Shown here piece by piece: positions 9,085 through 19,148 of a DNA stretch of 64,000 bases. This DNA comes from Lewinella sp041392765 (GTDB lineage: Bacteria; Bacteroidota; Bacteroidia; Chitinophagales; Saprospiraceae), in NCBI GenBank assembly GCA_041392765.1, contig JAWKLL010000013.1, forward strand, positions 1-64,000. The letters are read 5' to 3'. Numbering within the stretch: position 1 is the first letter of the stretch; each line of letters begins with the position of its first letter. The translations under genes and the position numbers were made by a program. Below the pieces are notes generated by a model. It was not told the DNA's origin. It did not search any database and was given only the letters and a program-made list of their open reading frames with translations.

Positions 9085-9539
9085 TTGAAACATCATTATT
9101 TGCAGTTTGAATTAATAGCCTTCCCTGACCACGATCCGGCTCGTTTTCCCGTTGAAGGGGAAGGCAAAGCGGGCATCTTGTTATTGTGTGGCAAGGAGGA
9201 TGTCTCCATTGAAAACAAAGATTTTTGGAAAAGGTGTTTAAGGCCGTAAATATAACACCCTCTACACGAAAAAGTATATCTGTTGGCTTGTGAAAACGGC
9301 AGTCGTATTCCATTGGCCAATCTGGCACGCCACTACAATATCCATACAGTTTTTTTAATGGGCATCAACCCTGAGCAGGCAGGCATTCAAGCCCAGTTGC
9401 CACCCTACACCTTTATAAAGGTTGGGAGTGGGAACTACTCCATGCCGACAGTGCCCAAACCATACGCACGGAGCGAGAACAGCAGAAAAACCAAAAAGCG
9501 GGTGCCTTATGGAATGCCATGAAAACTAAATATTTATGA
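9085..9539 (+). CDS. small protein resembling Bacteroidota HolD-like (DNA polymerase III psi) proteins, frameshifted
   Basis: Three frames have to be joined: LQFELIAFPDHDPARFPVEGEGKAGILLLCGKEDVSIENKDF, then LEKVFKAVNI, then VYLLACENGSRIPLANLARHYNIHTVFLMGINPEQAGIQAQLPPYTFI, ending ALWNAMKTKYL. The layout (a stand-alone beta strand, an ILxxxN core, VFLxGINP, short C-terminal helix LWxxMK) recalls the small alpha/beta proteins annotated in Bacteroidota as DNA polymerase III psi-like. This is a resemblance from memory, not a proof. The start is uncertain; TTG 9085 gives LKHHYLQFELIAF. Its TGA overlaps the rdgB ATG (ATGA), which supports a real gene translationally coupled to rdgB. Confidence 0.5.
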
Positions 9540-10138
9540 GTAAGCAGCCATTATCACTCGTTTTTGCTACGGCCAATGCCAACAAAGTGCGAGAAGTACA
9601 GCAGATACTCGGCCAATATTACCAATTCCTTAGTTTGGACGACATTGGATGCCGAGAAGAAATTCCCGAAACACAACCCGATATACCGGGGAATGCCCTC
9701 CAAAAAGCCATGTATATCTTTGAGCATTACGGGCGTGATTGTTTTGCTGAAGACACGGGCTTAGAGGTCGCTTCCTTAGGGGGGGCTCCGGGAGTGGATA
9801 CGGCATTTTATGCGGGATCAGAACGGGATGCTCAAGCCAATATGGACAAATTGCTCCGCGAGTTAGCAGGGCATACCGACCGCAGCGCCCGTTTTCGAAC
9901 GGTTATCGCCTTGGTCATCCAAGGGGAGGCGCGGTTGTTTGAAGGAATCGTCAACGGGCGCATTGCTTTGCAACAAAGTGGGGAGAAAGGTTTTGGTTAC
10001 GACCCTATCTTTGTGCCAGAGGGATTTGATGTTACCTTTGCGGATATGACAGCGGCGCAAAAAAATAGCATGAGCCACAGAGGCCGTGCTGTTGCCCAGT
10101 TGAAGGACTACTTATTATCAATCGCCCATGAAGCGTAG
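9536..10138 (+). CDS. rdgB: XTP/dITP (non-canonical purine NTP) diphosphatase, RdgB/HAM1 family
   Basis: This 200-residue enzyme hydrolyses XTP, ITP and dITP to monophosphates, keeping deaminated purines out of nucleic acids. It shows the family motifs LVFATANANKVREV (residues 8-21), DIPGNALQKA, AEDTGLEVASLGGAPGV (metal-binding Glu/Asp), GIVNGRIA, GFGYDPIFVPEG and MSHRGRAVAQL. The frame is intact and the length normal. ATG 9536 overlaps the stop of the preceding small gene and its own end overlaps the start of the DUF4340 gene by 11 bp, so the genes from 9085 to 11517 form one compact operon. Confidence 0.95.
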   Translation: MSKQPLSLVFATANANKVREVQQILGQYYQFLSLDDIGCREEIPETQPDIPGNALQKAMYIFEHYGRDCFAEDTGLEVASLGGAPGVDTAFYAGSERDAQANMDKLLRELAGHTDRSARFRTVIALVIQGEARLFEGIVNGRIALQQSGEKGFGYDPIFVPEGFDVTFADMTAAQKNSMSHRGRAVAQLKDYLLSIAHEA

Positions 10139-11057
10139 TTATTCTTGGATCGTGTGGTTTGCTCTTTTGGTACTGGCTTATGGCTTGTATCAGTATTGGG
10201 AACGTCAAAAAACGGGGCGTTTTGAAGCGATGCTGCTTGATTTTATACCCTCGGAAGTGCGAGCATTGACGGTTTCACAATCAGGCCAACCCGATTGTGA
10301 ATTGGTAAAAAACGAAAGCCGTTGGTTGCTCAGCGTAAGGCACACACACGAGACGGCCACCCCAAGCAGCGTGGATACCTTGTTGGCGCAACTGCGGGAG
10401 ATTCGCAGTAGTCAGATAGTGGGAAAGTCTGCTAAAGCGTGGGACGAGTATGGCGTTTCCCCTAGTGAAGCAACGACCATTTGCCTACAATTTTACAAGG
10501 ATAAGGCAGATGTGTGCATACACCTCAGCCAAGCACAACCTTTAGGTGATGGTATCCACAGTGTTTTGTATGCTCGATTGGGAGGGCTGAAAGAGGTATT
10601 TGAATGTAGGAGTCCCCATTTGCCTGTTTTGGTGTCGGGGTATCATGCGTTTCGGCAACGGTGTGTTACTGATATGCCTCCTGTTCAGCCACTCACGCTT
10701 ACTTTTCAGAATAAAGACACCACATTGACGGCTACTCGCCACGATTCCCAACTGTGGACAAACGGACAAGGCGACACGCTATCAACAGTAGCGTGGCAAC
10801 CTTATCACCAATTACTACGCGGCTTTTGCAGCGACGTTTTTGCCGATGATGTGGATGAGCTTTCCATGGATTCCTCGTGGTTGTGGTCGGTGAGCTATGG
10901 TGCGCATACATTGTCATGCTACCGCGATACAACTCGACAGCAACCCTATATTTATCACAGTACACAATTTCCGGCGGTTTGGTTAGCCCAGCCCTCCGAC
11001 AGCCTTTATCAGATACTCACCCATCCGTGGGAAAAAATGCTGGAATATGCACAATGA
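10128..11057 (+). CDS. DUF4340-like membrane-anchored protein
   Basis: This 309-residue protein has one N-terminal membrane anchor (about residues 6-22, IVWFALLVLAYGLYQYW) and an extracytoplasmic body. The middle has the DUF4340 style: SVDTLLAQLREIRSSQIVGKSAKAWDEYGVSPSEATTICLQFY followed by a beta-rich repeat. Such proteins often accompany gliding/ABC (GldF/G) systems, but no such genes are near. The start lies inside the rdgB 3' end and the stop overlaps the next gene by 11 bp, so coupled translation is likely. The function is unknown. Confidence 0.65.
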   Translation: MKRSYSWIVWFALLVLAYGLYQYWERQKTGRFEAMLLDFIPSEVRALTVSQSGQPDCELVKNESRWLLSVRHTHETATPSSVDTLLAQLREIRSSQIVGKSAKAWDEYGVSPSEATTICLQFYKDKADVCIHLSQAQPLGDGIHSVLYARLGGLKEVFECRSPHLPVLVSGYHAFRQRCVTDMPPVQPLTLTFQNKDTTLTATRHDSQLWTNGQGDTLSTVAWQPYHQLLRGFCSDVFADDVDELSMDSSWLWSVSYGAHTLSCYRDTTRQQPYIYHSTQFPAVWLAQPSDSLYQILTHPWEKMLEYAQ

Positions 11058-11517
11058 CCCCCTTTATAGCTTTTATGCTGACTCAACCGATTGGCTCTTT
11101 TTATGGCTTGGCCTTTTTGTTTGTGTAGGTGCCTTCGGGTTTAGCTACCGTTTCTTGACAAAAAAAGCCAGCGGTCGGGCGTACACGATGAATAGTCTAG
11201 GTGCCATGCTGCTGTTTTTTGTGGGCATGATGGCCCTCGGAACAGCTGTTTTCAGTGGTTGGAACCTGTATCGGCACGGCAAAGTGCTCATCTATGCCGA
11301 TCACATGCAAATAGGTAATCAATCCGTGCCTTATACCGAGATAAACGAGCTGTTTATCCGTAAAGACAACGCAAAAATATCCATCAGCGCGTCGGGTAGC
11401 ACCAACGTCTATTTTCTCGTCATCACGCTACAAAACGGCCAAAGTATTGCTCTGTCCGAGGAGGAATATCCCGTGCGGGAGGTGATGGAGAGGGTGGGGG
11501 AGCTTAATAAGAAGTAG
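11047..11517 (+). CDS. two-pass membrane protein of unknown function
   Basis: This 156-residue protein has two membrane segments (about 16-35 and 52-74) followed by a soluble PH-like domain of about 75 residues (GKVLIYADHMQIGNQSVPYTEINELFIRKDNAKISI...YFLVITLQNGQSIALSEEEYPVREVMERVGEL). The alternating beta pattern with a final helix resembles bacterial PH or YcxB-type domains. That is an inference from the pattern only. It is the last gene of the rdgB operon and converges on the flippase gene. Confidence 0.65.
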   Translation: MHNDPLYSFYADSTDWLFLWLGLFVCVGAFGFSYRFLTKKASGRAYTMNSLGAMLLFFVGMMALGTAVFSGWNLYRHGKVLIYADHMQIGNQSVPYTEINELFIRKDNAKISISASGSTNVYFLVITLQNGQSIALSEEEYPVREVMERVGELNKK

Positions 11518-11525
11518 GTCCCTTC

Positions 11526-13026
11526 TCAATGTTTAAGTTTGTCCAAGAATTGTTGGATGTATTGATTGCCTTCCTCTGATATTTTCCAAAAGTAGGCTAA
11601 TACAAGGAAGATAGTGGTGTAAAATACCTCACGCAGGATAATAGATAAGTATGGGTTTTCGATTGGAGGCAGCACCATAACCAATGCCGTGCCGATAGCA
11701 CCTACCACGATGGTTTTTATCATAGCAAAAGAGAAGGGAAGCATCGCTAATTTTCGGTAAATGATATGGAGTTTTAGTGCATTGAATACAAAAACGGTGA
11801 TAAAAAATGACCAGGCGGCTCCTCCAATTGCATATCCTTGTGTCCTACTAGCCACCAGAAAAGCAGGAAACTCAATATACCGGTAAAGATGGCATAGATC
11901 AAATCGTAGCGATAATATTTGGAATAGCTAAGAATTTGGGAGTTGATACCAGTGGCTAGATCTACGAGGCTAGCCGCCCCCATGATGAGGGTGGCGGAAT
12001 ATCCAATGGCATATTGATCGCCATTGGGCATGATACGGAACAGGTCGTGCAAGCCAGTGTAAGCGGCACCAAAAGCAATACCCCTAACAAAAACTGATGG
12101 TTGGCCGCTTTCTTGTATAACACCCCAAGCGGTAGCCAATCCTCTTCTTTGACATAACGAGCAGTAAAGGCTGACAAAATAGCATCAATGCTTTTACCGG
12201 GTATAGCAATAGCTGTGGCAATATAAAATGCTGGAGCGAAGGCCGCTTGCAGGACTAATCCGCCATCGCCAACCATATCTGCCAGAAAAGCAGGTGCAAT
12301 GTAGGTACGCGAGGCTGCCGCAATACTGCCTAACCAATAGACAAATGAAAATCCGAGCAAGCCTTTAGCACCGTCGGTTTTTAAAAAAGACCAGTTGATA
12401 CGCCACGTAAAATGCCCTTGATGATGGATATACCCCATTAAACTGAGCGTTGGAACAGCGAATACGATTAATAGGCTGTTAAAAAAAACAGTCATCGTTA
12501 TCCATTGCCAAAAATAGGCTACCGCAATTCCTAAGCTGGCTAATTTTACCACCACCTGTTCAAAAAAAGCAGGTACTGCTGTACGAAGGAAGTTCTTGGG
12601 GAAATAAAACAACAACATATTCCAAGCCATCAATAGCGACAGCGGGAGAACTAACCAAGCATAGTTTTGTAGCAATTCGTTGGGTGTGAATTGTAGTAGC
12701 AAAGCGACTTCTTCTCCCCAAAGCCAAAACACGCTTGCCAACAAGCAAGCCATAATCAATGGGAAAAGTAATAACAGTGCGAGCAGCCCGTTATGGCGAT
12801 TTTCTTTATTTTCAAAAGTAGGAAAAAAACGTATTACACTAGTGCCTGTTCCAAAGAGAAGCACATTGGATAGCAGGGAGGCTTTGCCCAGAAGATTTTG
12901 CATTAACCCAAATGCCTCCGGCTCTAATACCAATGGATACAGAATAATGGTATTGACGGCTCCAATGATTATGCCAGCATAGTTTAGGAGTGTCGTTTTT
13001 ACGCTTTGCCGGATAATTACCCCCAT
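11526..13026 (-). CDS. polysaccharide/oligosaccharide flippase (Wzx/MATE-like), frameshifted
   Basis: A polytopic membrane protein of about 500 residues with 12 or more hydrophobic segments. It starts MGVIIRQSVKTTLLNYAGIIIGAVNTIILYP, the usual opening of Bacteroidota lipopolysaccharide and O-antigen flippases that move undecaprenol-linked sugars across the inner membrane. Two slips split it: near 12070 (into FGAAYTGLHDLFRIMPNGDQYAIGYSATLIMG) and near 11840 (into AIGGAAWSFFITVFVFNALKLHIIYRKLAMLPFS). The final part IENPYLSIILREVFYTTIFLVLAYFWKISEEGNQY is also typical. It follows the GT2 gene on the same strand with no gap, in a surface-polysaccharide operon. Confidence 0.8.
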
Positions 13027-14070
13027 CTACTGGTTTTTTTGTTTGATAAAAGGCTGAAAGATACCTTTGGTGGAATGTAGCAGAATCATCCATTTGGCAT
13101 ACAGCCCTGATGCAAAAGGGTGGAACAGGAATGGCCAACCTGAACGAGGAGTGAGAATAGATTGTTTTCGATTGAACAGTCCCAACCAAACGTTTCGAGC
13201 TACACCCTCAAAAACTTCTCTGGAGAAAGTACCCATCTTCTCGTTATGAATTATCAATTGTTCAAGCCAGCGATAGGCATCTTGAATAACTTGAGCGTTG
13301 ACCCAAAAACCGCTCATGGTCAGGCCTAAGATTAATTGTAGCTCTTGTTCTTGCTCATTAGGAACAATTCCCCAATCAGCCAATTGCCTCATTTGTAGGG
13401 TACGTGTCACATCAAGCTGGTTGTGAAGGGAACGGGTCGAAATAGCATTGCCATGCTTGCGGTATTGCAATAATGTTTGAGGAAGGTTGGCAATTTTACC
13501 TTTCTTAGCCAAATTCACCCATAGCCCATAATCTTGGGCAGTAGCAAATGATGTATCGTAGCCATCTGGTAAGATCACTTCCTTCTTAAACATAGCAGCA
13601 CTGTGTACAAATACACTTCTGAACAACAACCAAACCCGCAGTTCTTCATCCTTTTGTGGAAAAGACCAATGCCCTGTTACCTTACCATCTAAATTGATAA
13701 TGTCACTATTGGTACCCACTAGAACAGTTTTTGGATGTGACTGAAGGTATTCATATTGTCGTTGTAATCGACTGGGATGAGCAATGTCATCAGCGTCCAT
13801 TCTGGCAATATAACGACCCTTGGCTAAACCTAATCCTATGTTAAGCGTAGGCGTGAGTCCTTTGTTTACATCGTTCAGCACCAAGCGTATTCGGTGGTCT
13901 TGATAGGTTTGTATTATGGATACACTATTATCCGTTGAACCATCGTCGATGATAAGGAACTCGAAATCCGAAAAGGTTTGCGCTAATATGCTGTCAATGG
14001 CAGCTTGCAGAAACTTTTCGCCATTGTAAACAGACATGAGTACTGTGATGGGCGTAGTGGCTTCACTCAT
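13027..14070 (-). CDS. family 2 glycosyltransferase
   Basis: This protein of about 347 residues has a GT-A fold: ITVLMSVYNGEKFLQAAIDSILAQTFSDFEFLIIDDGSTD at the start, the DxD metal/nucleotide-sugar motif in YIARMDADDIAHPSRL (about residue 97), and FVHSAAMFKKE followed by TAQDYGLWVNLAKKGKI (acceptor region). It probably adds one sugar to a surface glycan on the cytoplasmic face of the inner membrane. An in-frame ATG at 14100 exists, but ATG 14070 overlaps the stop of the upstream gene as ATGA, so I take 14070. It ends directly before the flippase start. Confidence 0.85.
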   Translation of the reverse strand: MSEATTPITVLMSVYNGEKFLQAAIDSILAQTFSDFEFLIIDDGSTDNSVSIIQTYQDHRIRLVLNDVNKGLTPTLNIGLGLAKGRYIARMDADDIAHPSRLQRQYEYLQSHPKTVLVGTNSDIINLDGKVTGHWSFPQKDEELRVWLLFRSVFVHSAAMFKKEVILPDGYDTSFATAQDYGLWVNLAKKGKIANLPQTLLQYRKHGNAISTRSLHNQLDVTRTLQMRQLADWGIVPNEQEQELQLILGLTMSGFWVNAQVIQDAYRWLEQLIIHNEKMGTFSREVFEGVARNVWLGLFNRKQSILTPRSGWPFLFHPFASGLYAKWMILLHSTKGIFQPFIKQKNQ

Positions 14071-16024
14071 ATCTTCCATTTTTTGCGATACCATTCCCAA
14101 GTAAATAGGACTTTTTGATAGTACCCTTTTATCCAGTTTTTGAGCTGGGAAAGACGGTGTTGGGGGGCAAAACGTCGTTCGCCTGCCAAGTCACTATTAG
14201 TTAATGAAGGTTTATGCCATGAGCGATGCCATCCCATGGAGACAGCTTTGCTGAAATGGAAGTCTATTTTTTGTAGTTCGGGTTCGTCTGTAAGTATTTC
14301 TGCTAATAGTGCCAGTGTATGTATTCTGAACCAGGTGGGAAAAGTAGTACTGACATCTTTACCAGCCTTGGTGGCAGGAATACCCATGTGGAGTTGTTCC
14401 TGTCCTTTTTTATAAGGAAAGCCGCCATCTTCGTGCTGAAGCCCACGTAAAAAGTAATATTGCTGCCTTAGTACATGCCGAATATCATCGCGTCGATAAT
14501 TTGCGTACTTGTACATATTTACAAGAATATCCACGGCATCTACGTCTTCACAGGCACCGCCGCCTCCTGTGGGGCCAAAACCACCATCAAGATGCTGCAA
14601 GGGAAGGGTGGCGTCCACTAACTGCCGATGCCATGGTAATGGGTGTTGTTTGTAGTAGTAGATCAACAGTTGGTGGTATCCTCCACACATCGCGTCAAAT
14701 ACAGAGCAATGACCGTTTGTTCCCCAAAGCCCCGTTGTGGGGTCTATTTCATGGTCTAACCAAGTAAACCATTGTTGCAAAGCCTTATCTGCTGTAGCTA
14801 TTCTTTGTTCTTCCGACAGATAGACGAGCAGTTGCCCTACGTACAGCAGATTGTTACCTTCCCACCAAGCTTCTTTCCAGTTGCGGGCATCTAGCCATTG
14901 TTGCAAGTACGTTGAATCACAGAATGCCTCAGCAGCAGCGAGGCGATGGAGCGGTTTTACACCAAACTGCTGTAGCAGCGGCAAAACAGCACAGGTGGTG
15001 TGCATTTGTAGGTGCTCCAAATCGTGTAAGCCATCGGGGGGTAATGCATCGAGTTCTTACCTGAAAAGTAGCCAGTGTGGGAATTTTGGCAACTGAGGAT
15101 GAATGACTTGGCATCATCAGGTAAAGTTGCCAATTGACCTAAATAGTATTGGGTAAGCAGTGCATAAGTAGTGCCATATAGGGTAGCTGTACCACCCGGT
15201 ACAGATGCATATAGATTCCCTTGGGGTTCTATGCGAATGGAGTCGAAAAAAGGAGATAAACTACGCATCAGGGGGAGAAAATCTTCGTTGAAAAAGCAAA
15301 GCAATTCACCAGATATATGAAGCGAAAAATGGTATTGGTTAATTGCTTTGAGCAATGCTTGAGAAGATCCCTTTCGCTTTCTGTCGTGGGGTTCTACTAG
15401 GAGGCAACGGACTTTGGGTAGCCAAGTGTGGTAATCACCAGAAAAAACTTCCCGTTCGCTGCCTTCAATGTCCATTTTGAGCAAATCGATATAAGGCCAG
15501 TTGTACTGTGCCATGAGTTCTTTGACCCCCATGGCGGGCATAGCGTTAGGTGTTTCTAGCGGTACTTCTTCTGTCATAAAACCATAATGACCCACACCAT
15601 TATCTATAATCAAAAGGTGAGCAGTATGCGACCATAAACCCGCTTGAATAGGATGGATATTGGTTAGCCCTGCTGTGTTTTGGCATAATAACGCGAAGTT
15701 GCCAGATTCGGGTTCTAAGGCCACAATAGATGCTTCGGGATATTGGTGAGCCATCATCAGTGATGTAAACCCAGCGTTTGCTCCGGCATCTAATATATAA
15801 CGAACGGGCTGCTGGAAAGTGAACACACCCGTCATATCATATTCACGATCTAGCATCACTTGCTCGAACACGCTCAAGTCGGAACTATGGGGACGTAAAG
15901 TGATAAACCGCTTTATATCAGGGATATACAAACGGGGTATCGACAAAAAATAGGATTGCGCGTATAGTTTACTCCCTTGGAGCCACCCATACCTATTGCC
16001 GTACCGTATCCATTTTGTAATCAT
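14067..16024 (-). CDS. FkbM-family methyltransferase fused to an alpha/alpha-toroid (prenyltransferase/squalene-oxidase-like) domain, frameshifted
   Basis: Residues 1-260 or so form an S-adenosylmethionine methyltransferase of the FkbM type: YILDAGANAGFTSLMMA (SAM-binding loop), IVALEPESGNF, YIDLLKMDIEGSEREVF and VRCLLVEPHDR. The chain continues into TQYYLGQLATLPDDAKSFILSCQNSHTGYFSG, the first helix-QxxxG(Y/F) repeat of an alpha/alpha toroid. After one slip near 15040 (a C6 run; one more C restores YPPDGLHDLEHLQMHTTCAVLPLL) it goes on with LQHLDGGFGPTGGGGACEDVDAVDILVNM and LRGLQHEDGGFPYKKG. Repaired length is about 652 residues. The second domain resembles prenyltransferase, squalene-cyclase or glycan-lyase toroids, with no confirmed active site. 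It heads the GT2-flippase operon, so a role in decorating surface glycan is likely. Two separate genes are less likely because the first toroid repeat lies upstream of the slip. Confidence 0.75.
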
Positions 16025-16122
16025 CTACAAAGAAGTGTGATGTGTTGCAAGAGTCGCTTATGCGAAGGGCAAAAGTAGTAAAAGAATACGAGCTACTTGA
16101 ATGTAGTTGTATTTTATCATCA

Positions 16123-16149
16123 TTGTCTCAATTATTCAATTTACTTTTG
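16123..16149 (+). promoter_or_regulatory. candidate Bacteroidota promoter TTG-N16-TACTTTTG
   Basis: TTG at 16123-16125 and TACTTTTG at 16142-16149 fit the -33/-7 boxes of Bacteroidota sigma factor (TAnnTTTG). They lie 36 bp upstream of the ATG of the LamG protein gene. The same boxes with the same 16-nt spacing occur before the bacilliredoxin gene. Confidence 0.45.
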
Positions 16150-16184
16150 CTACAAATTTTCTCACTAATCAATCTCTCTTTCTT

Positions 16185-17138
16185 ATGAAAAAGATTTTAC
16201 TGTACCTTTTACTCTTTTTAAGCACTAACATTTATTCCCAATTATCGAATGAAGGGCTATTAGCTTATTATCCCTTTAGTGGAAATGTACTGGATTACGG
16301 CCCTTCTCAAAGTTATCACGGTATTTTACAGGGTGGAACTTTTGTTGAAGATATAGCTGGAAATGCTGGTCAGGCTATACGTTTAAATGGAACAAATGAG
16401 TTTGTAGATTTATCTGCTTTTTCCTCGGGATTGAGGAACAACCTGAACCATATTTCCATTTATTTTGAAGTAAAATTTGATGGAACGCAAGATGGCCAGA
16501 CTATTTTGAGCCTGGGTAGCAAAGGCGAGAATGTCATGACAAACGTTTTTGAAATCGAATTGGAAAATGAACGCTTCCAAATAGAAACAGAAGCAGGCTT
16601 CAATGGCGTAAATTCTGAACTTTCAATAGACGAGGAGTCGGTACTGCTCGATGGCCAGTGGCACAAGGTACTCATCACCATTGAAGATAGTTTTGTTACT
16701 TATGTTCGCGATGGAATCGTTATTTTTGAAGGGATATACAGTCCTGCGGAAACTATGAGCCCAGCTTTATTTGTGGGAGCTTTTAGTGCAGGTGAGTGCT
16801 GTTTCTTTCAGGGATGTATTGATGAATTGCAATTTTATAATAGAATTTTATCCCCTGATGAGATTTCTTCTCTGAGTGAGGCGCAGGAATTTGGTAATCA
16901 TATCAAACTCTATCCTAATCCCACTTCGGATATAGTGAATGTACAGCTTTCTGAACCAAGTGGCGCTATGTTGCTACAACTTGTCAATTCCAATGGGCAG
17001 TTGATCTTTGCTGAAAAAGTAGAGAATGTACTCACGCATACTATTCAACTACCAGCAGTCAAAGGGATTTACTATCTACAAGTGACGAGCTTAGACAACT
17101 TAAATCAATATAAAACCTTCAGAATCGTAAAGCAGTAA
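16185..17138 (+). CDS. secreted LamG-domain protein with T9SS sorting tail
   Basis: This 317-residue exported protein has a signal peptide (MKKILLYLLLFLSTNIYSQ), a concanavalin-like LamG domain (about residues 25-225: GLLAYYPFSGNVLDYGPSQSYHGILQGG, then AIRLNGTNEFVDL, GQWHKVLITIEDS, GCIDELQFYNRILSPDEI) and a type A T9SS sorting tail (IKLYPNPTSDIVNVQL...GIYYLQVTSLDNLNQYKTFRIVKQ). It should be moved over the outer membrane by the Por system and attached or released at the surface. Such LamG modules often bind glycans or proteins. There is a good promoter match 36 bp upstream. The base composition is more AT-rich than in its neighbours. Confidence 0.85.
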   Translation: MKKILLYLLLFLSTNIYSQLSNEGLLAYYPFSGNVLDYGPSQSYHGILQGGTFVEDIAGNAGQAIRLNGTNEFVDLSAFSSGLRNNLNHISIYFEVKFDGTQDGQTILSLGSKGENVMTNVFEIELENERFQIETEAGFNGVNSELSIDEESVLLDGQWHKVLITIEDSFVTYVRDGIVIFEGIYSPAETMSPALFVGAFSAGECCFFQGCIDELQFYNRILSPDEISSLSEAQEFGNHIKLYPNPTSDIVNVQLSEPSGAMLLQLVNSNGQLIFAEKVENVLTHTIQLPAVKGIYYLQVTSLDNLNQYKTFRIVKQ

Positions 17139-17146
17139 TTCGTTTC

Positions 17147-19053
17147 TTGTCCACCCAACTCACTGACATACTCCACCACCACTGGGGCTATTCCGCCTTC
17201 CGTCCATTGCAGGAGGACATTATCCGTACTGTTTTGGAGGGCGACGACTGCTTGGCATTATTGCCCACGGGTGGGGGGAAGTCTGTTTGTTTTCAGGTGC
17301 CGGCTTTGGCTCGGGAGGGGGTCTGCTTGGTGGTGTCGCCTTTGATTGCTTTGATGAAGGATCAGGTGTTTCAACTACAGCAGCGGGGATTCGGGCAGCG
17401 GCGGTTTTTTCTGGTATGTCGCACGCGGACATTGATCGCACCATCGACAATGCAGTGTATGGGCATTTGAAATTCCTCTACGTTTCGCCCGAACGCCTCA
17501 AAACCGATATGATGCTGGAGCGATTACCCAAAATGCCCGTCAACTTGATCGCGGTGGATGAAGCGCATTGTATCAGCCAGTGGGGGTATGATTTTAGGCC
17601 AGCTTATTTAGAAATTGCTGCAATTCGCGATATTTTACCTCAGGTGCCACTCATGGCCCTTACCGCTACCGCCACCCCGGAAGTAGTGGACGATATTCAG
17701 GAAAAGTTAGCATTCCGCCCCGGTGCGAAGGTGTGGAAGAAGAGCTTTACCCGCGAGAATCTGGCTTATGTCGTCCGGCGGGCTGAGGGAAAAATAGCGC
17801 AGGTGGTCAATATTTTGGAACGTGTGCCCGGCACTTCTGTCGTGTATGCCCGCAATCGCAAAAAGTGCAAGGACATAGCTGTAGAACTGATGCGTAGGGG
17901 TATCCCCGCCAGTTACTACCACGCTGGGTTGGACATGGATACCCGCAACGCCCGTCAAGAAGCATGGATCAATGGCCAAGTGCGCGTGATGGTATCTACC
18001 AATGCTTTTGGAATGGGCATTGACAAGGCCGATGTGCGCACGGTTATCCATCTAGATCTGCCGGATAGTTTGGAGGCTTATTTCCAAGAAGCGGGGCGCG
18101 CAGGACGCGATGGAGAAAAGGCTTATGCTATCCTACTGTATGCCCCTCCTGATAAAGACCGATTGTTGCGCAACTATGAATTGTCGTTTCCCGAGCTTGA
18201 GGATATCCGTCGGGTATATCGCGCCTTGGGCAGTTACCTGCAATTGGCCACAGGTGCAGGCATCGGGGCTTCCTATGATTTCGATTTAGCGGGCTTTGCC
18301 CAAACTTTTCAGTTGGATGCTACCTTGGCGTATCACAGCCTCAAAGTATTGGAGCAAAGCGGTTGGTTGACGATGAGCGAAGCTGTTTACATTCCCTCTA
18401 CGTTGAAGGTATTAGTGGACAAAGATACGCTCTATGACTACCAGTTGAAGCACCCCAAGTACGATGTTATTCTCAAGGTGATCTTGCGCACCTACCAAGG
18501 GGCTTTTAGTCATCCTGTAGCGGTGCGGGAAAAACAATTGGCACAGTTTCTAAAAATACAAGTGAGTGAGCTGCGCAGTGCGCTCATGGCTATGCACCGA
18601 TCTCACATCATCCGCTATACTCCTGCTACGGACAATCCGCAGTTGACTTTCACCCAAGATAGGGTAGCCGCTGAACACTTGACGATTGATATGGCAGCCT
18701 ACCGCTTCCGCAAAGAACGCCAATGGCAGCGCATACAAGCCGCTATTCGATATGTGGAGAGTAGTGTGTGCCGCAGTAAATTATTGGTACGCTACTTTGG
18801 GGAAACCACCGCCAACGATTGTGGTCATTGCGATGTGTGTACCGAACGCAGAAAAAAAGGCCTCACAACCGATGCTTATTCTGCTTATTCCCATGCGTTG
18901 GAGAAAGCGTTGGAAGCGTTTCCATTGGCATTAGAAGATATCGTGCGCCTATTTCCTACCGATAAGGAACAACTCGTATTGGAAACCCTCACCTACTTGA
19001 TGGAGGAGGGGCAGGTGCAAAAAGATGCTAATGGCCGTATTGAATGGGTGTGA
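17147..19053 (+). CDS. recQ: ATP-dependent DNA helicase RecQ, frameshifted
   Basis: A 3'-5' helicase of about 635 residues with all the RecQ parts: motif 0 GYSAFRPLQEDII, Walker A LLPTGGGKSVCFQVPA, VVSPLIALMKDQV, DEAH box AVDEAHCISQWGYDFRPAY, ALTATATPEV, GTSVVYARNRKKC, VSTNAFGMGIDKADVRTVIH and EAYFQEAGRAGRDG. The zinc-binding RQC segment CRSKLLVRYFGE...DCGHCDVC and a winged helix follow. There is no HRDC domain at the end. One slip near 17390 separates the first 80 or so residues; adding one G to a GGGG run restores QLQQRGIRAAAVFSGM. The apparent start is TTG at 17147, 8 bp after the LamG gene stop, with no ATG in that frame nearby. Confidence 0.9.
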
Positions 19054-19148
19054 CCTGTGTGCTGCATAAATGACAGAGAAAATTTGTAGATTGCAGCCGT
19101 TTTAGGGAAATGTTTTGGTCAACTGTATCTATTAAAAATCACCAAATT

